16,974 nt of DNA from positions 1 through 16,974 of the forward strand of contig JANXSC010000049.1 in NCBI GenBank assembly GCA_025352845.1. Direction: 5' to 3'. This DNA is from Opitutaceae bacterium. Lineage in GTDB: Bacteria > Verrucomicrobiota > Verrucomicrobiia > Opitutales > Opitutaceae. This document shows, in pieces, positions 1 through 7,554 of the stretch. The translations under genes were made by a program, and so were the position numbers. Every line of letters starts with the position of its first letter. Positions within the stretch are counted from its first letter, which is position 1. The notes beneath the pieces were generated by a model. That model was not told where the DNA came from and made no database searches. It was given only the letters and a program-made list of their open reading frames with translations.

Positions 1-3000
1 ACCGAGCCGTCGTCATTGATGGTCGCGAGATTTTGCGCGGGCACGCCGCCGATGGTGCGGAACGCGCCGCCGACAAAGATCGAGCCGTTGAGCTGCAGGC
101 CGTCGAAATTACCACCGACGAACACCGTGCCGTCGGGCCGCGCGGCGACCACGGCGATGCCGCCGTTGGCATCGGGATTGAAATTCAGATCGAGCGAGCC
201 ATCGGCGTTGAGGCGCGCGAAGCGATTGCGGGTGATCGCGACCGCGGTGCCCGCGGGCTGCAAGGTGGTGAAGCTGCCGCCGATCAAAATCGAACCGCTC
301 GGCTCGAGCGCGAGGGTGGTCACGGGGCCGTTGGCGTTCGGGTCGAAGTTGAGGTCGACCGCCCCGTCGCTGTTGATGCGCGCGAGGTTGTTGCGCGTGG
401 CGAGTTTGCCGGTGACGGTCGGTTGCAAGGTGGTGAACGCGCCGCCGACGATGATTTGGCCGCTGCCGGGCACGAACGCGAGCGCGGTGACCGGAGCGTT
501 GGCGTTGGGATCGAAATTTTGATCGACCGTGCCGTCGGGATTGAAACGCGCGAGGAAGTTGCGGGTGAACGCCGTGACGCCGCCGTTGGGTTGCACGCTC
601 GAGAATGAGCCGCCGGCGATCGCCTTGCCATCGGTCTGGAGCGCGAGGGCGTTGACCGTGGCGTTGGGCGTGGGGCTGTAGCTGTCGATGGTGCCGTCGA
701 GATTCACGCGCGCGAGGTAGTTGCGCGCGACGGCGGTGGTGGTGGCATTCGGCGTGAAGCTGGTGAACCCACCGCCGACGAGCACGCGACCATCGCTCTC
801 CGCCACGATGGCGTTAATGCGGCCGTTGGCGTTCGGATCGTAGGTGATGTCGAGCGCGCCGCCGGCATCGACGCGCGCGATGGAGTTACGCGCGATGCCG
901 CCGACGGTGGTGAACGCGCCCACGATCACCATGCGACCGTCGCTCTGGACAATGATGCCGGTGACCTGGCCGCTGGGCGCGGGATTGAAGCTGGTGTCGA
1001 TGACGCCGGCGGCGGTGAAGCGCACGAGATTGGCGCCCGTGGTGTTGTTGAGGTTGGTAAACGAACCGCCGAGGAGCAGGCGGCCTTCGCGATCGACCGC
1101 GACGGCGCTGATGGTGCCGCTGAGGCGCACGGTGGGGGCGAAGGCGGTGCGGAGTGTGCCGTTGGCGTTGAGCCAGGCGAAGCCGCCGACCTGCGACGGG
1201 ACCGCGGAGGCATTCGGGCGGAGTGCGATCGCGTTCACCGGACCATCGGTCGCGAGTGAGGGGCTGAACGTGGTGTCGGGCAGGCCCTCGGCGCGGAAGC
1301 GAGCGAGATTCGTGCTCTTGGCGCTGCCAAGATCGGCGAAGCTGCCACCGACGAGCACCTTGCCGTCGGGCTGGATAACGAGGGCGTTGACGAGCGCGCC
1401 GGTGGAGCCGGCGGCGTTGACGTCGAAGGTCGTGTCAACCGTGGCGTTCGCGAGCAGCCGCGCGAAATTGCGCCGGGCCAGACGCGGCGTGGTGCCGACG
1501 GGCTGGAGCGATGTGAAACTGCCGCCGAGGTAGACGCGCCCATCGGGCTGCGGCAAAATGCGGATCGAGTCGACGCGGTTGCCGGGCAGTTCGCTGACAT
1601 CGAGGTTGAAGGCGGCGTCAACCGTGCCGTCGGTGTTGAGCCGCGCGACGTATTTGCGCAGGGTGAAGGCGGTCGCGGCCGTGGGCTGGAGGGGAGTGAG
1701 CGTGGTGAACGTGCCGCCGAGGATCAGTTTGCCGTCGGACTGGAGCGCGAGCGCGAGGACGTTGCCGTTGGGATTCGGATCGTAGGCGGCGTCGACGGTG
1801 CCGTTGGAGTTGAGCCGGGCGAGACCGGCGCGGGTGCTCACGGTCGTGGTGGTCTTGGTGCCATCGGCGTTAGTGATCGTCACGGAAGGTGCGCCGACGG
1901 GATTGAGCGCGGTGAAGGCACCGGCGATGATCAACTTGCTGTCGCCCTGCGCGACGATGGCGCTGACGTGGCCGTTGGTGCGCGGGTCGAACGTGGTGTC
2001 CAGCGTGCCATCGGCATTGAGGCGCGCGAGGTTGTTGCGCGGGGTGATCGTGGCGGTGCTGATCGTCGTGGTGGTGACGCCGTTGGTGGTCATGAACGCG
2101 GGCGCGCCGCCGGGCTGAACTGTCGTGAACGAGCCGCCGATGACGATCTTGCCGTCGCCTTGGATGAGGAGGCTCGCGACGGAGGAGTTGGGCTCGGGAT
2201 CGAAGGCGGTGTCGAGGGAGCCGTTGGCGTTGAGCCGGAGAAGATTCGGGCGCTGGACCGGCGTAGTCGCACCGACGGCCTGCACGGTGTTGAACGAGCC
2301 GCCGACGAGAATCTTGCCATCGGACTGGATCGCGAGGGTGCCGACCTGGCCGTCGATGCTCGGGAAAAACTCCGAGTCGATCGTGCCGTTGGCGTTGAGG
2401 CGGGCGATGTGATTGCGCGCCTCGCCGCCGATCGTGGTGAACGCTCCGCCAACGATGACCTTGGTGGAAGCGGCATCGTAGGCGAGGGCGTAGACGCGGC
2501 CGTTGAAATCGGGGGTGTAGCCGCTGTCGACCGTGCCGTCGGCATTGAGGCGGGCGACATAGTTGTGCGTGACGCCACCGACGTTGGTGAACGTGCCCGC
2601 GATGACGACCTTGCCGTCGGCCTGCGAGACGGAGGCGAGGGTGCGGCCGCCGGCATCGAGCTCGAAGCCGGAGTCAAACGAGCCGTCGCCATTGATCCGC
2701 ACGAGGTGGTTGCGGACGAGTCCGGCGGTGGCGCCGACCGCGAGCACGCGTGTGAAATGGCCGCCGGCCACGATGCGGCCGTCGGGCAGCGCGGCGAGCG
2801 TGTCGACCGTGGCGTTGAGCGCGGGGGTGAAGTTCGCGTCGAGCGCGCCGTCGGGCAGAAAGCGCGCGAGGTTGCTGCGGTTGCCCTCGGTGGAGCCGCG
2901 GCCCCACGCGGAGTTGAAGGTGCCGCCGACGAGCAGCGAGCCGTCGCCCTGGAGCGCGAGGGCGGAGACGTTGCCCTCGACGCGCGGGTAAAACTCGGAG

Positions 3001-3926
3001 TCGAGCGTGCCGTCCGGGTTGAGCCGGCCGAAATGAACGCGATTCGCCGGAGTTTCGTCGGTCGGCGGCTGGAGCGTGGTGAAATTGCCACCGAGGATAA
3101 CTTTGCCATCCCGCTGGACGGCGAGAGTCGTCACGGCGTTGTTGGCGTTGGGATTGAACTCGGAATCGACCGTGCCGTTGGGGTTGAGCCGCGCGATGCG
3201 GTTGCGGCCCGAGGGGACGACATCGCCGGCCGGCCACAGCGAGGTGAACCCGCCGCCGACCACGATTTTGTTTTGCGCGTGCGCGGCGAGGGCGAGGACG
3301 AAGCCGTTGGGATTCGGATCGAAGCCGAGGTCGAGCGTGCCGTCGGTATTGAAGCGCGCGAGGTAGTTGCGCGTGAAGGCGGTGGCGACGCCGTTCGGCT
3401 GCGTGGTGGTGAACGAGCCGCCGGCGACGATCTTGCCGTCGGCCTGGAGCGCGAGGGCGAAAACCTGTGGTTGCAGGAGACCGCCGAGATTCGGGTTGAA
3501 GCCGGTGTCGAGCGTGCCGTCGGCATTGAGGCGCGCGAGGCGGTTGCGCGTGACGGACGCACCAGTGGCGCCGGGCTGGAGACTCTTGAAATCGCCGCCG
3601 ATCACGATGCGGTTGTCGGCTTGGAGGAGGAGCGCGCGCACGGGACCGTCGGCGTTGGGGTTGAAGGAGTCGTCGAGCGAGCCGTCGGCGTTGAGGCGCG
3701 CGAGGTTGTTGCGCGGGAAGCCGCGCACGGTCGCAAATTGTCCGCCGATGAGGAGCCGGCCGTCGGGCTGCGCGATGGCGACATAGACGTTGCCGTCCAC
3801 ATCGGGATCGAAGCCATCGGCGGCGGAGGGCGTTTGCGCGAAAAGGGCGGCAGTGGTGGCGGCGACGAGGGCGGAAACCCGGCACAGGGAACGCCCGGCC
3901 GACCGGAAAAACGGAACGATGAACAT
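1..3926 (-). CDS. Giant secreted delta-60 (DUF5122) repeat protein, C-terminus cut by window edge
   Basis: The frame is open from ATG at 3926 to the left edge, giving at least 1308 residues with no stop. Residues 1 to about 30 form a signal peptide (MFIVPFFRSAG, then an Ala/Leu-rich core ending ALFA). From residue 38 there are about 23 units of 45-70 residues. Each has the delta-60 pattern: F(D/N)PxxNGxVxALAxQxDGKIxxGGxFT, a variable loop, RNxLARLNxDGxLD. The family is DUF5122/delta-60, thought to form beta-propeller-like blades; its biochemical role is not established. Export to the periplasm or cell surface is inferred. Loop length varies strongly, with Thr-rich inserts in two neighbouring units (about 1824-1900 and 2041-2110). 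The unit near 1170-1250 has lost its GGxFT core, and the last visible unit (about 3-185) has a doubled FVGG strand. No Shine-Dalgarno site is seen before the ATG. The end of the gene, and any sorting domain, lies outside the window. Confidence 0.9.
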   Translation of the reverse strand, partial: MFIVPFFRSAGRSLCRVSALVAATTAALFAQTPSAADGFDPDVDGNVYVAIAQPDGRLLIGGQFATVRGFPRNNLARLNADGSLDDSFNPNADGPVRALLLQADNRIVIGGDFKSLQPGATGASVTRNRLARLNADGTLDTGFNPNLGGLLQPQVFALALQADGKIVAGGSFTTTQPNGVATAFTRNYLARFNTDGTLDLGFDPNPNGFVLALAAHAQNKIVVGGGFTSLWPAGDVVPSGRNRIARLNPNGTVDSEFNPNANNAVTTLAVQRDGKVILGGNFTTLQPPTDETPANRVHFGRLNPDGTLDSEFYPRVEGNVSALALQGDGSLLVGGTFNSAWGRGSTEGNRSNLARFLPDGALDANFTPALNATVDTLAALPDGRIVAGGHFTRVLAVGATAGLVRNHLVRINGDGSFDSGFELDAGGRTLASVSQADGKVVIAGTFTNVGGVTHNYVARLNADGTVDSGYTPDFNGRVYALAYDAASTKVIVGGAFTTIGGEARNHIARLNANGTIDSEFFPSIDGQVGTLAIQSDGKILVGGSFNTVQAVGATTPVQRPNLLRLNANGSLDTAFDPEPNSSVASLLIQGDGKIVIGGSFTTVQPGGAPAFMTTNGVTTTTISTATITPRNNLARLNADGTLDTTFDPRTNGHVSAIVAQGDSKLIIAGAFTALNPVGAPSVTITNADGTKTTTTVSTRAGLARLNSNGTVDAAYDPNPNGNVLALALQSDGKLILGGTFTTLTPLQPTAATAFTLRKYVARLNTDGTVDAAFNLDVSELPGNRVDSIRILPQPDGRVYLGGSFTSLQPVGTTPRLARRNFARLLANATVDTTFDVNAAGSTGALVNALVIQPDGKVLVGGSFADLGSAKSTNLARFRAEGLPDTTFSPSLATDGPVNAIALRPNASAVPSQVGGFAWLNANGTLRTAFAPTVRLSGTISAVAVDREGRLLLGGSFTNLNNTTGANLVRFTAAGVIDTSFNPAPSGQVTGIIVQSDGRMVIVGAFTTVGGIARNSIARVDAGGALDITYDPNANGRINAIVAESDGRVLVGGGFTSFTPNATTTAVARNYLARVNLDGTIDSYSPTPNATVNALALQTDGKAIAGGSFSSVQPNGGVTAFTRNFLARFNPDGTVDQNFDPNANAPVTALAFVPGSGQIIVGGAFTTLQPTVTGKLATRNNLARINSDGAVDLNFDPNANGPVTTLALEPSGSILIGGSFTTLQPAGTAVAITRNRFARLNADGSLDLNFNPDANGGIAVVAARPDGTVFVGGNFDGLQLNGSIFVGGAFRTIGGVPAQNLATINDDGS
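3..3815 (-). repeat. Tandem coding repeats of the delta-60 unit, about 23 copies
   Basis: DNA units of about 135-210 bp repeat head to tail inside the giant protein gene. On the plus strand they show as recurring gttgaggcgcgcgag and gccgccgac(g/a)a blocks at each unit. Copies differ at many positions, so they are old, selected protein repeats rather than a recent tandem expansion. Variation is concentrated in one loop between the GGxFT strand and the RNxLARLN strand. Confidence 0.8.
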
Positions 3927-4075
3927 AAAGGGGAGCGGATAAGAGATCACGGGACAACCGTGGGCAAGACCGATAACAGGGAGAGAGACCCTTTGGTTCC
4001 GGGAAAGACGGATTGTGAATAAGTCGGGGGCGGCGGCCGGGAGCGACTCGTGCCCGAGATGCCGCTGCACAAGAC

Positions 4076-4152
4076 AAGTAGGGCGGGTCTGTGACCCGCC
4101 CTCGGTCGCACACTCTACGCGTGAAAAGGCGGGTCACAGACCCGCCCTACTT
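4076..4152. repeat. REP-like double hairpin (inverted pair of small palindromes)
   Basis: Positions 4076-4100 and 4128-4152 are perfect 25-base reverse complements separated by 27 bases. Each arm is itself a hairpin: ggcgggtc, a 3-base loop (tgt), gacccgcc. This two-palindromes-in-inverted-orientation design is that of REP/BIME elements, which are mobilised in trans by RAYT (TnpA-REP) transposases. It lies in the gap between the divergent delta-60 gene and the MuiA-family gene. No transposase is in the window. It could also act as a bidirectional terminator or mRNA stabiliser, but there is no T-run beside it. Confidence 0.8.
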
Positions 4153-4217
4153 TCAAACCACGCTAATTTTTTCGCGGTTGGAGCGTTTCTCATTTCATGC
4201 AGTCTCAACGCATCCCC

Positions 4218-5891
4218 ATGAAATTGAAATTCCGTCGCTTGGTCGCCCTCGCGTTTTGCTTCGCTCCGCTCGCCGCCTTCGCCGCGCCCGTCGTGGCCGA
4301 CTCGCGCGTCACCGCCGTCACCGTTTACACCGACCGCGCGGTCGTCACGCGCACCGCCACGGTTAACCTCACTGCGTCGGGGGCCGCCGAGGTGACGTTT
4401 GAAAAACTCCCCGTCGGCATCCTCGACCAATCGCTCACCGTCTCCGGCCGCGGCACGGCGCAGGCGACCATCCTCGACGTGACGGCGCGCGTCGCGCACG
4501 TGGAGTTTACGCCCAACGAGCGCGTGAAACTGATCGAGGACCAGCTCCGCGCCCTCGCCAAAGACCGCCGCGGGCTCGATGACCGCACCAAGCTCCTCGA
4601 AACCCAGCGCACAAGCATCGGCTACACCGAGGGCGCGCTCTTCTCGCCGGCCTCGAAGGATGTCCCTCGTCCGACCGTCGCCGAAATCACCGCCGCGCTC
4701 GCCTTCGTAAATGAGCAGCGCACCAAAATCACTGCGGAGATTGTCGCGCTTGACGACCAGCGCGAGGCGCTCGCCGCCAAACAATCCGCCCTCGAACGCC
4801 AGCTCGCCCAACTCCGCGGCGCCGGCGGCAAGAGCTACAAGACCGTGACCATCCGCATCGACGCCACCACCGCCGGCAACCTCGAACTCGCCCTCGGCTA
4901 CGCCGTCGGCGGCGCGAGCTGGACGCCGAGCTACGACGTGCGCGCCAACTCCAGCGAGACCGCCATCGCGCTCAGCTACTTCGGCCTCGTGCGCCAGAAC
5001 ACCGGCGAGGATTGGAAGGATGTTGCGCTCACGCTCTCGACCGCGCGCCCCAGCCTCGGTGGCGCGGCGCCGGAGATTGGGACGTGGGAGGTGGCGATGG
5101 CGGTGCCGCGACCGATGCCGATGCACGGGCAGGACACCGTGCAGTTGAGTGCGTTTGAAGTGCGCAGCGAAGGCAGCGGCCGTGCGAGAAATGCCGCGCC
5201 GAAGGCGATGGCAGACGAAGCTGCACCTTACAAAGAAGCCCAAGTCGCCCAAACCACCGTCGACACCGCCGCCACCAGCGCCTCGTTCAAAATCGCGACC
5301 GCCGCTAGCGTGCCGAGCGACAACACCGCGCAGAAAATCCCCGTCACCACCGCCAGCCTCACCGCCGCGCTCGAATACGCGACGACACCCAAGCGGCTCG
5401 CCGCCGCGTTTCTCACCGCCAAGGTCGCCAACACCTCCGAGTTTCCGCTGCTGCCCGGCGCGATGAACATCTTCCTCGACGGCACGTTTGTTGCCACCGG
5501 CGCGTTCCCCCTCGTGATGCCCGGCGAGAAATTCGACCTCGCGCTCGGCGCCGACGAGGGCATCGCCGTGAAACACAAGCGCGTGCAGCGCTTCGTCGAG
5601 GACACCGGCCTGACCAAGAGCGGCAAACGCTACACCTACGAATACACGCTCACGATCCAGAACAATAAGAAGGTCGCCGCCCGCGTGATCGTGTCGGATC
5701 ACGTGCCCGTTTCCCGTCACGAGCGCATCGTCGTAAAGCAACTCGCGCCAGACGCGAAGGAGTTCAAGCCGACGAACGAAGGCACGCTCAAGTGGACCCT
5801 CGACCTCAAGCCCGGCGAGAAACGCGACCTCACACTCAAGTTCAGCATCGACCACCCCAACGACCTCCAAGTCACCGGCCTCGAGCCGTGA
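4218..5891 (+). CDS. Exported MuiA-family protein (DUF4140/DUF4139)
   Basis: The 557-residue product belongs to the mucoidy inhibitor MuiA family, whose molecular function is unknown. Residues 1-23 (MKLKFRRLVALAF to AFA) form a signal peptide. DUF4140 follows at about 27-120 (SRVTAVTVYTDRAVVTR, later LPVGILDQSL). Two charged helical stretches at about 101-136 and 159-204 look like coiled coil. The C-terminal DUF4139 starts near 205 and carries GYAVGGASWTPSYDVRA and the QNTGEDWKDVALTLSTARP block. I chose ATG 4218 because it gives a clean signal peptide. ATG 4197 is in frame, and a ggag lies 13 bases before it, so it remains possible. A stretch at 5139-5162 (VQLSAFEV) interrupts the domain and resembles the LSPFxV segment of Opitutaceae TonB-dependent receptors. 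It converges on the next gene with 25 bases between stops and no terminator visible. Confidence 0.88.
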   Translation: MKLKFRRLVALAFCFAPLAAFAAPVVADSRVTAVTVYTDRAVVTRTATVNLTASGAAEVTFEKLPVGILDQSLTVSGRGTAQATILDVTARVAHVEFTPNERVKLIEDQLRALAKDRRGLDDRTKLLETQRTSIGYTEGALFSPASKDVPRPTVAEITAALAFVNEQRTKITAEIVALDDQREALAAKQSALERQLAQLRGAGGKSYKTVTIRIDATTAGNLELALGYAVGGASWTPSYDVRANSSETAIALSYFGLVRQNTGEDWKDVALTLSTARPSLGGAAPEIGTWEVAMAVPRPMPMHGQDTVQLSAFEVRSEGSGRARNAAPKAMADEAAPYKEAQVAQTTVDTAATSASFKIATAASVPSDNTAQKIPVTTASLTAALEYATTPKRLAAAFLTAKVANTSEFPLLPGAMNIFLDGTFVATGAFPLVMPGEKFDLALGADEGIAVKHKRVQRFVEDTGLTKSGKRYTYEYTLTIQNNKKVAARVIVSDHVPVSRHERIVVKQLAPDAKEFKPTNEGTLKWTLDLKPGEKRDLTLKFSIDHPNDLQVTGLEP

Positions 5892-5916
5892 GCGCAGCGG
5901 CTCTGATTCAATTTCG

Positions 5917-7464
5917 TCACCACGCGTCCGACCGAAACGGCACTGCCGGCAGACCCGAACCACTGTAGAGGTTGGCCTCGGGCGCGTTGAACCACGCGTA
6001 GCGCACGGCCACCGGCTCGCGCACGGCGGGGGAGGTCACGAGTAGCGTGTCGCGCTCAATCCGGCCTTCCGCCGGATGAAATACGCGGTCGGCACCCGCG
6101 AGCTCGAGCGATTGCACGGGTTTTTCATGCGCGACGAGTCCGTTCGCGGCGTGCGTGAAATGGACCCGCAGCGCCTTTCCGGCGCGCGTCGCGCTGGCGA
6201 AGGTCGGACCCGTATCGTCGATGACGAAGCCGTGGATGCGGCTCTTCGCCAGCCGCGCTAGCCGCCGCCCGACATCCTGCTTGTTCGTCGGGTGAATATC
6301 CTTCGGATCGCCGAGATCGATCGCGAGCGCCTGGCCGGTATTGGGCAGCGCGAGCGTCTTGGTCTGCGCCTCGCGCAGAAAAGCATACGTGCGCCCGCGC
6401 TCGCCGCCGTCGCTCGGCACCCCGTAGTTGGCGAGGCTCACCCAGTAGAACGGAAAATCGCCCTGCCCAAAATGCGCGCGCCACGCCGTGATCATCGCGG
6501 TGAAGAGCGGGTGGTATTCCGCCGCGCGCTCGGCGTTGCTTTCGCCCTGATACCACAGCGCGCCGCGCAGCGCATACGGCAGCAGCGGATTGATCATGCC
6601 GTTGAACAGCCCCGCGGGCGTCCACGGATCGCCGGAACCGCGCGGCGCGCGCGGGCGGGGATTTTTTTTCAACCACGCGGCATGGGCCGGCGCGCCCTTG
6701 TTTTTCTCCGCAGCTTCTGTGGTTTGCCACACCGCGAAAGCCGAGTCGTAGGCCGTTTTGTTCGCCGAATAGTCGGCGAGGTTTTTGGTCCAGCGCTCGC
6801 CGACGACCGCAAACGCCGGATCGCCTGCGAGCGCGGCGGGGCTCATCCACGACTCGACCGGCGTGCCGCCCCACGAACTATGCACGATCCCGATCGGCAC
6901 GCCGAGTTTCTGGTGCAGGTCGCGCGCGAAAAAATAGCCCACGGCGGTAAACGCGCCGACATTCTGCGGCGTCGCCGGCAGCCAGCCGCCGGTCTTCACG
7001 GTGTCGGCCGGCGTCGTCGCAACCGTGTGCTCGATCCGCACGTGGCGTAGCAGGGGGAAAATGGCGGTGGCGATTTCCGTCGCGGCGTCGGTGGCGCGGC
7101 TCACCGGCCATTCCATATTGGACTGACCCGAGCACAACCACACTTCACCTACGACGACGTCGCGCAGGGTGAGGGTGTTTCTTCCCGCGACGATGAGTTC
7201 CGCCCCCAGTGGGTTGGCCGGCAGCGGTTCGAGCAGAACGAGCCAGCGACCGTCGGGCCCCGGCGTCGCCTCGCGTTTTTGCCCGGCAAACGCGACCGCG
7301 ACTTTTTCTCCTGCCTCGGCCCAGCCCCAAATCGAGAGAGGCTTGTCGCGTTGCAGCACGGCGCCATCGGTGAACAACGGCGCGAGCGTGACCTCGGCGT
7401 GCAGCCCGCCGGTCGCGAGCAACAGCGTGAGGATGACGAAGGGAAAGCGGAGACGTGAGCGCAT
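5917..7464 (-). CDS. Sialate O-acetylesterase-like SGNH esterase, exported
   Basis: The 515-residue product has a signal peptide (MRSRLRFPFVILTLLLATGGLHA). A beta-sandwich-type N-terminal part (FTDGAVLQRDKPLSIWGWA) is followed by the SGNH/SASA hydrolase fold: GQSNMEWP with nucleophile Ser115, a GIVHSSWGGTPVESW block, the WYQGESN block, and the catalytic DxxH in DPKDIHPTNK. The family removes O-acetyl groups from sialic acids. Relatives in plant-degrading bacteria, including CE20 enzymes, deacetylate xylan side chains, which suits the divergent glucuronoyl esterase next door. The in-frame ATG at 7485 would add seven residues; neither start has a strong ribosome site. The frame stays open upstream to about 9078, but that stretch is antisense to the esterase gene and its neighbours and is not part of this protein. 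Confidence 0.9.
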   Translation of the reverse strand: MRSRLRFPFVILTLLLATGGLHAEVTLAPLFTDGAVLQRDKPLSIWGWAEAGEKVAVAFAGQKREATPGPDGRWLVLLEPLPANPLGAELIVAGRNTLTLRDVVVGEVWLCSGQSNMEWPVSRATDAATEIATAIFPLLRHVRIEHTVATTPADTVKTGGWLPATPQNVGAFTAVGYFFARDLHQKLGVPIGIVHSSWGGTPVESWMSPAALAGDPAFAVVGERWTKNLADYSANKTAYDSAFAVWQTTEAAEKNKGAPAHAAWLKKNPRPRAPRGSGDPWTPAGLFNGMINPLLPYALRGALWYQGESNAERAAEYHPLFTAMITAWRAHFGQGDFPFYWVSLANYGVPSDGGERGRTYAFLREAQTKTLALPNTGQALAIDLGDPKDIHPTNKQDVGRRLARLAKSRIHGFVIDDTGPTFASATRAGKALRVHFTHAANGLVAHEKPVQSLELAGADRVFHPAEGRIERDTLLVTSPAVREPVAVRYAWFNAPEANLYSGSGLPAVPFRSDAW

Positions 7465-7494
7465 GGAAGGTCGCACGGTAATCATCGCTGACTT

Positions 7495-7511
7495 TTTTCC
7501 GAGTGGGAAAA
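7495..7511. promoter_or_regulatory. Small inverted repeat in the divergent esterase promoter region
   Basis: TTTTCC at 7495-7500 is mirrored by GGAAAA at 7506-7511 across a 5-base spacer, in the 90-base gap between the two divergent esterase genes. A shared operator would explain co-regulation by a sugar sensor. With only 6-base arms it may equally be chance. Confidence 0.22.
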
Positions 7512-7554
7512 GCACCGGGCTTGCCGGTTGCGGCAGCTTGCGCAGGATTTGGCC

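Noticed and set aside
1..3800. Regularly spaced repeats that could suggest a CRISPR array
   Set aside because: Units are imperfect, far too long and in frame, and they encode delta-60 protein repeats. No short identical repeats with unique spacers occur.
1968..4022. 684-codon plus-strand reading frame across the delta-60 gene
   Set aside because: It is antisense to clear repeat protein on the minus strand. Its Glu/Arg/Ala/Val-rich translation with recurring EAREVVAR mirrors the DNA repeat and has no known domain.
4134..5963. 609-codon minus-strand reading frame
   Set aside because: It is antisense to the MuiA-family gene and runs through the hairpin element. GC-rich codon bias keeps the opposite frame open.
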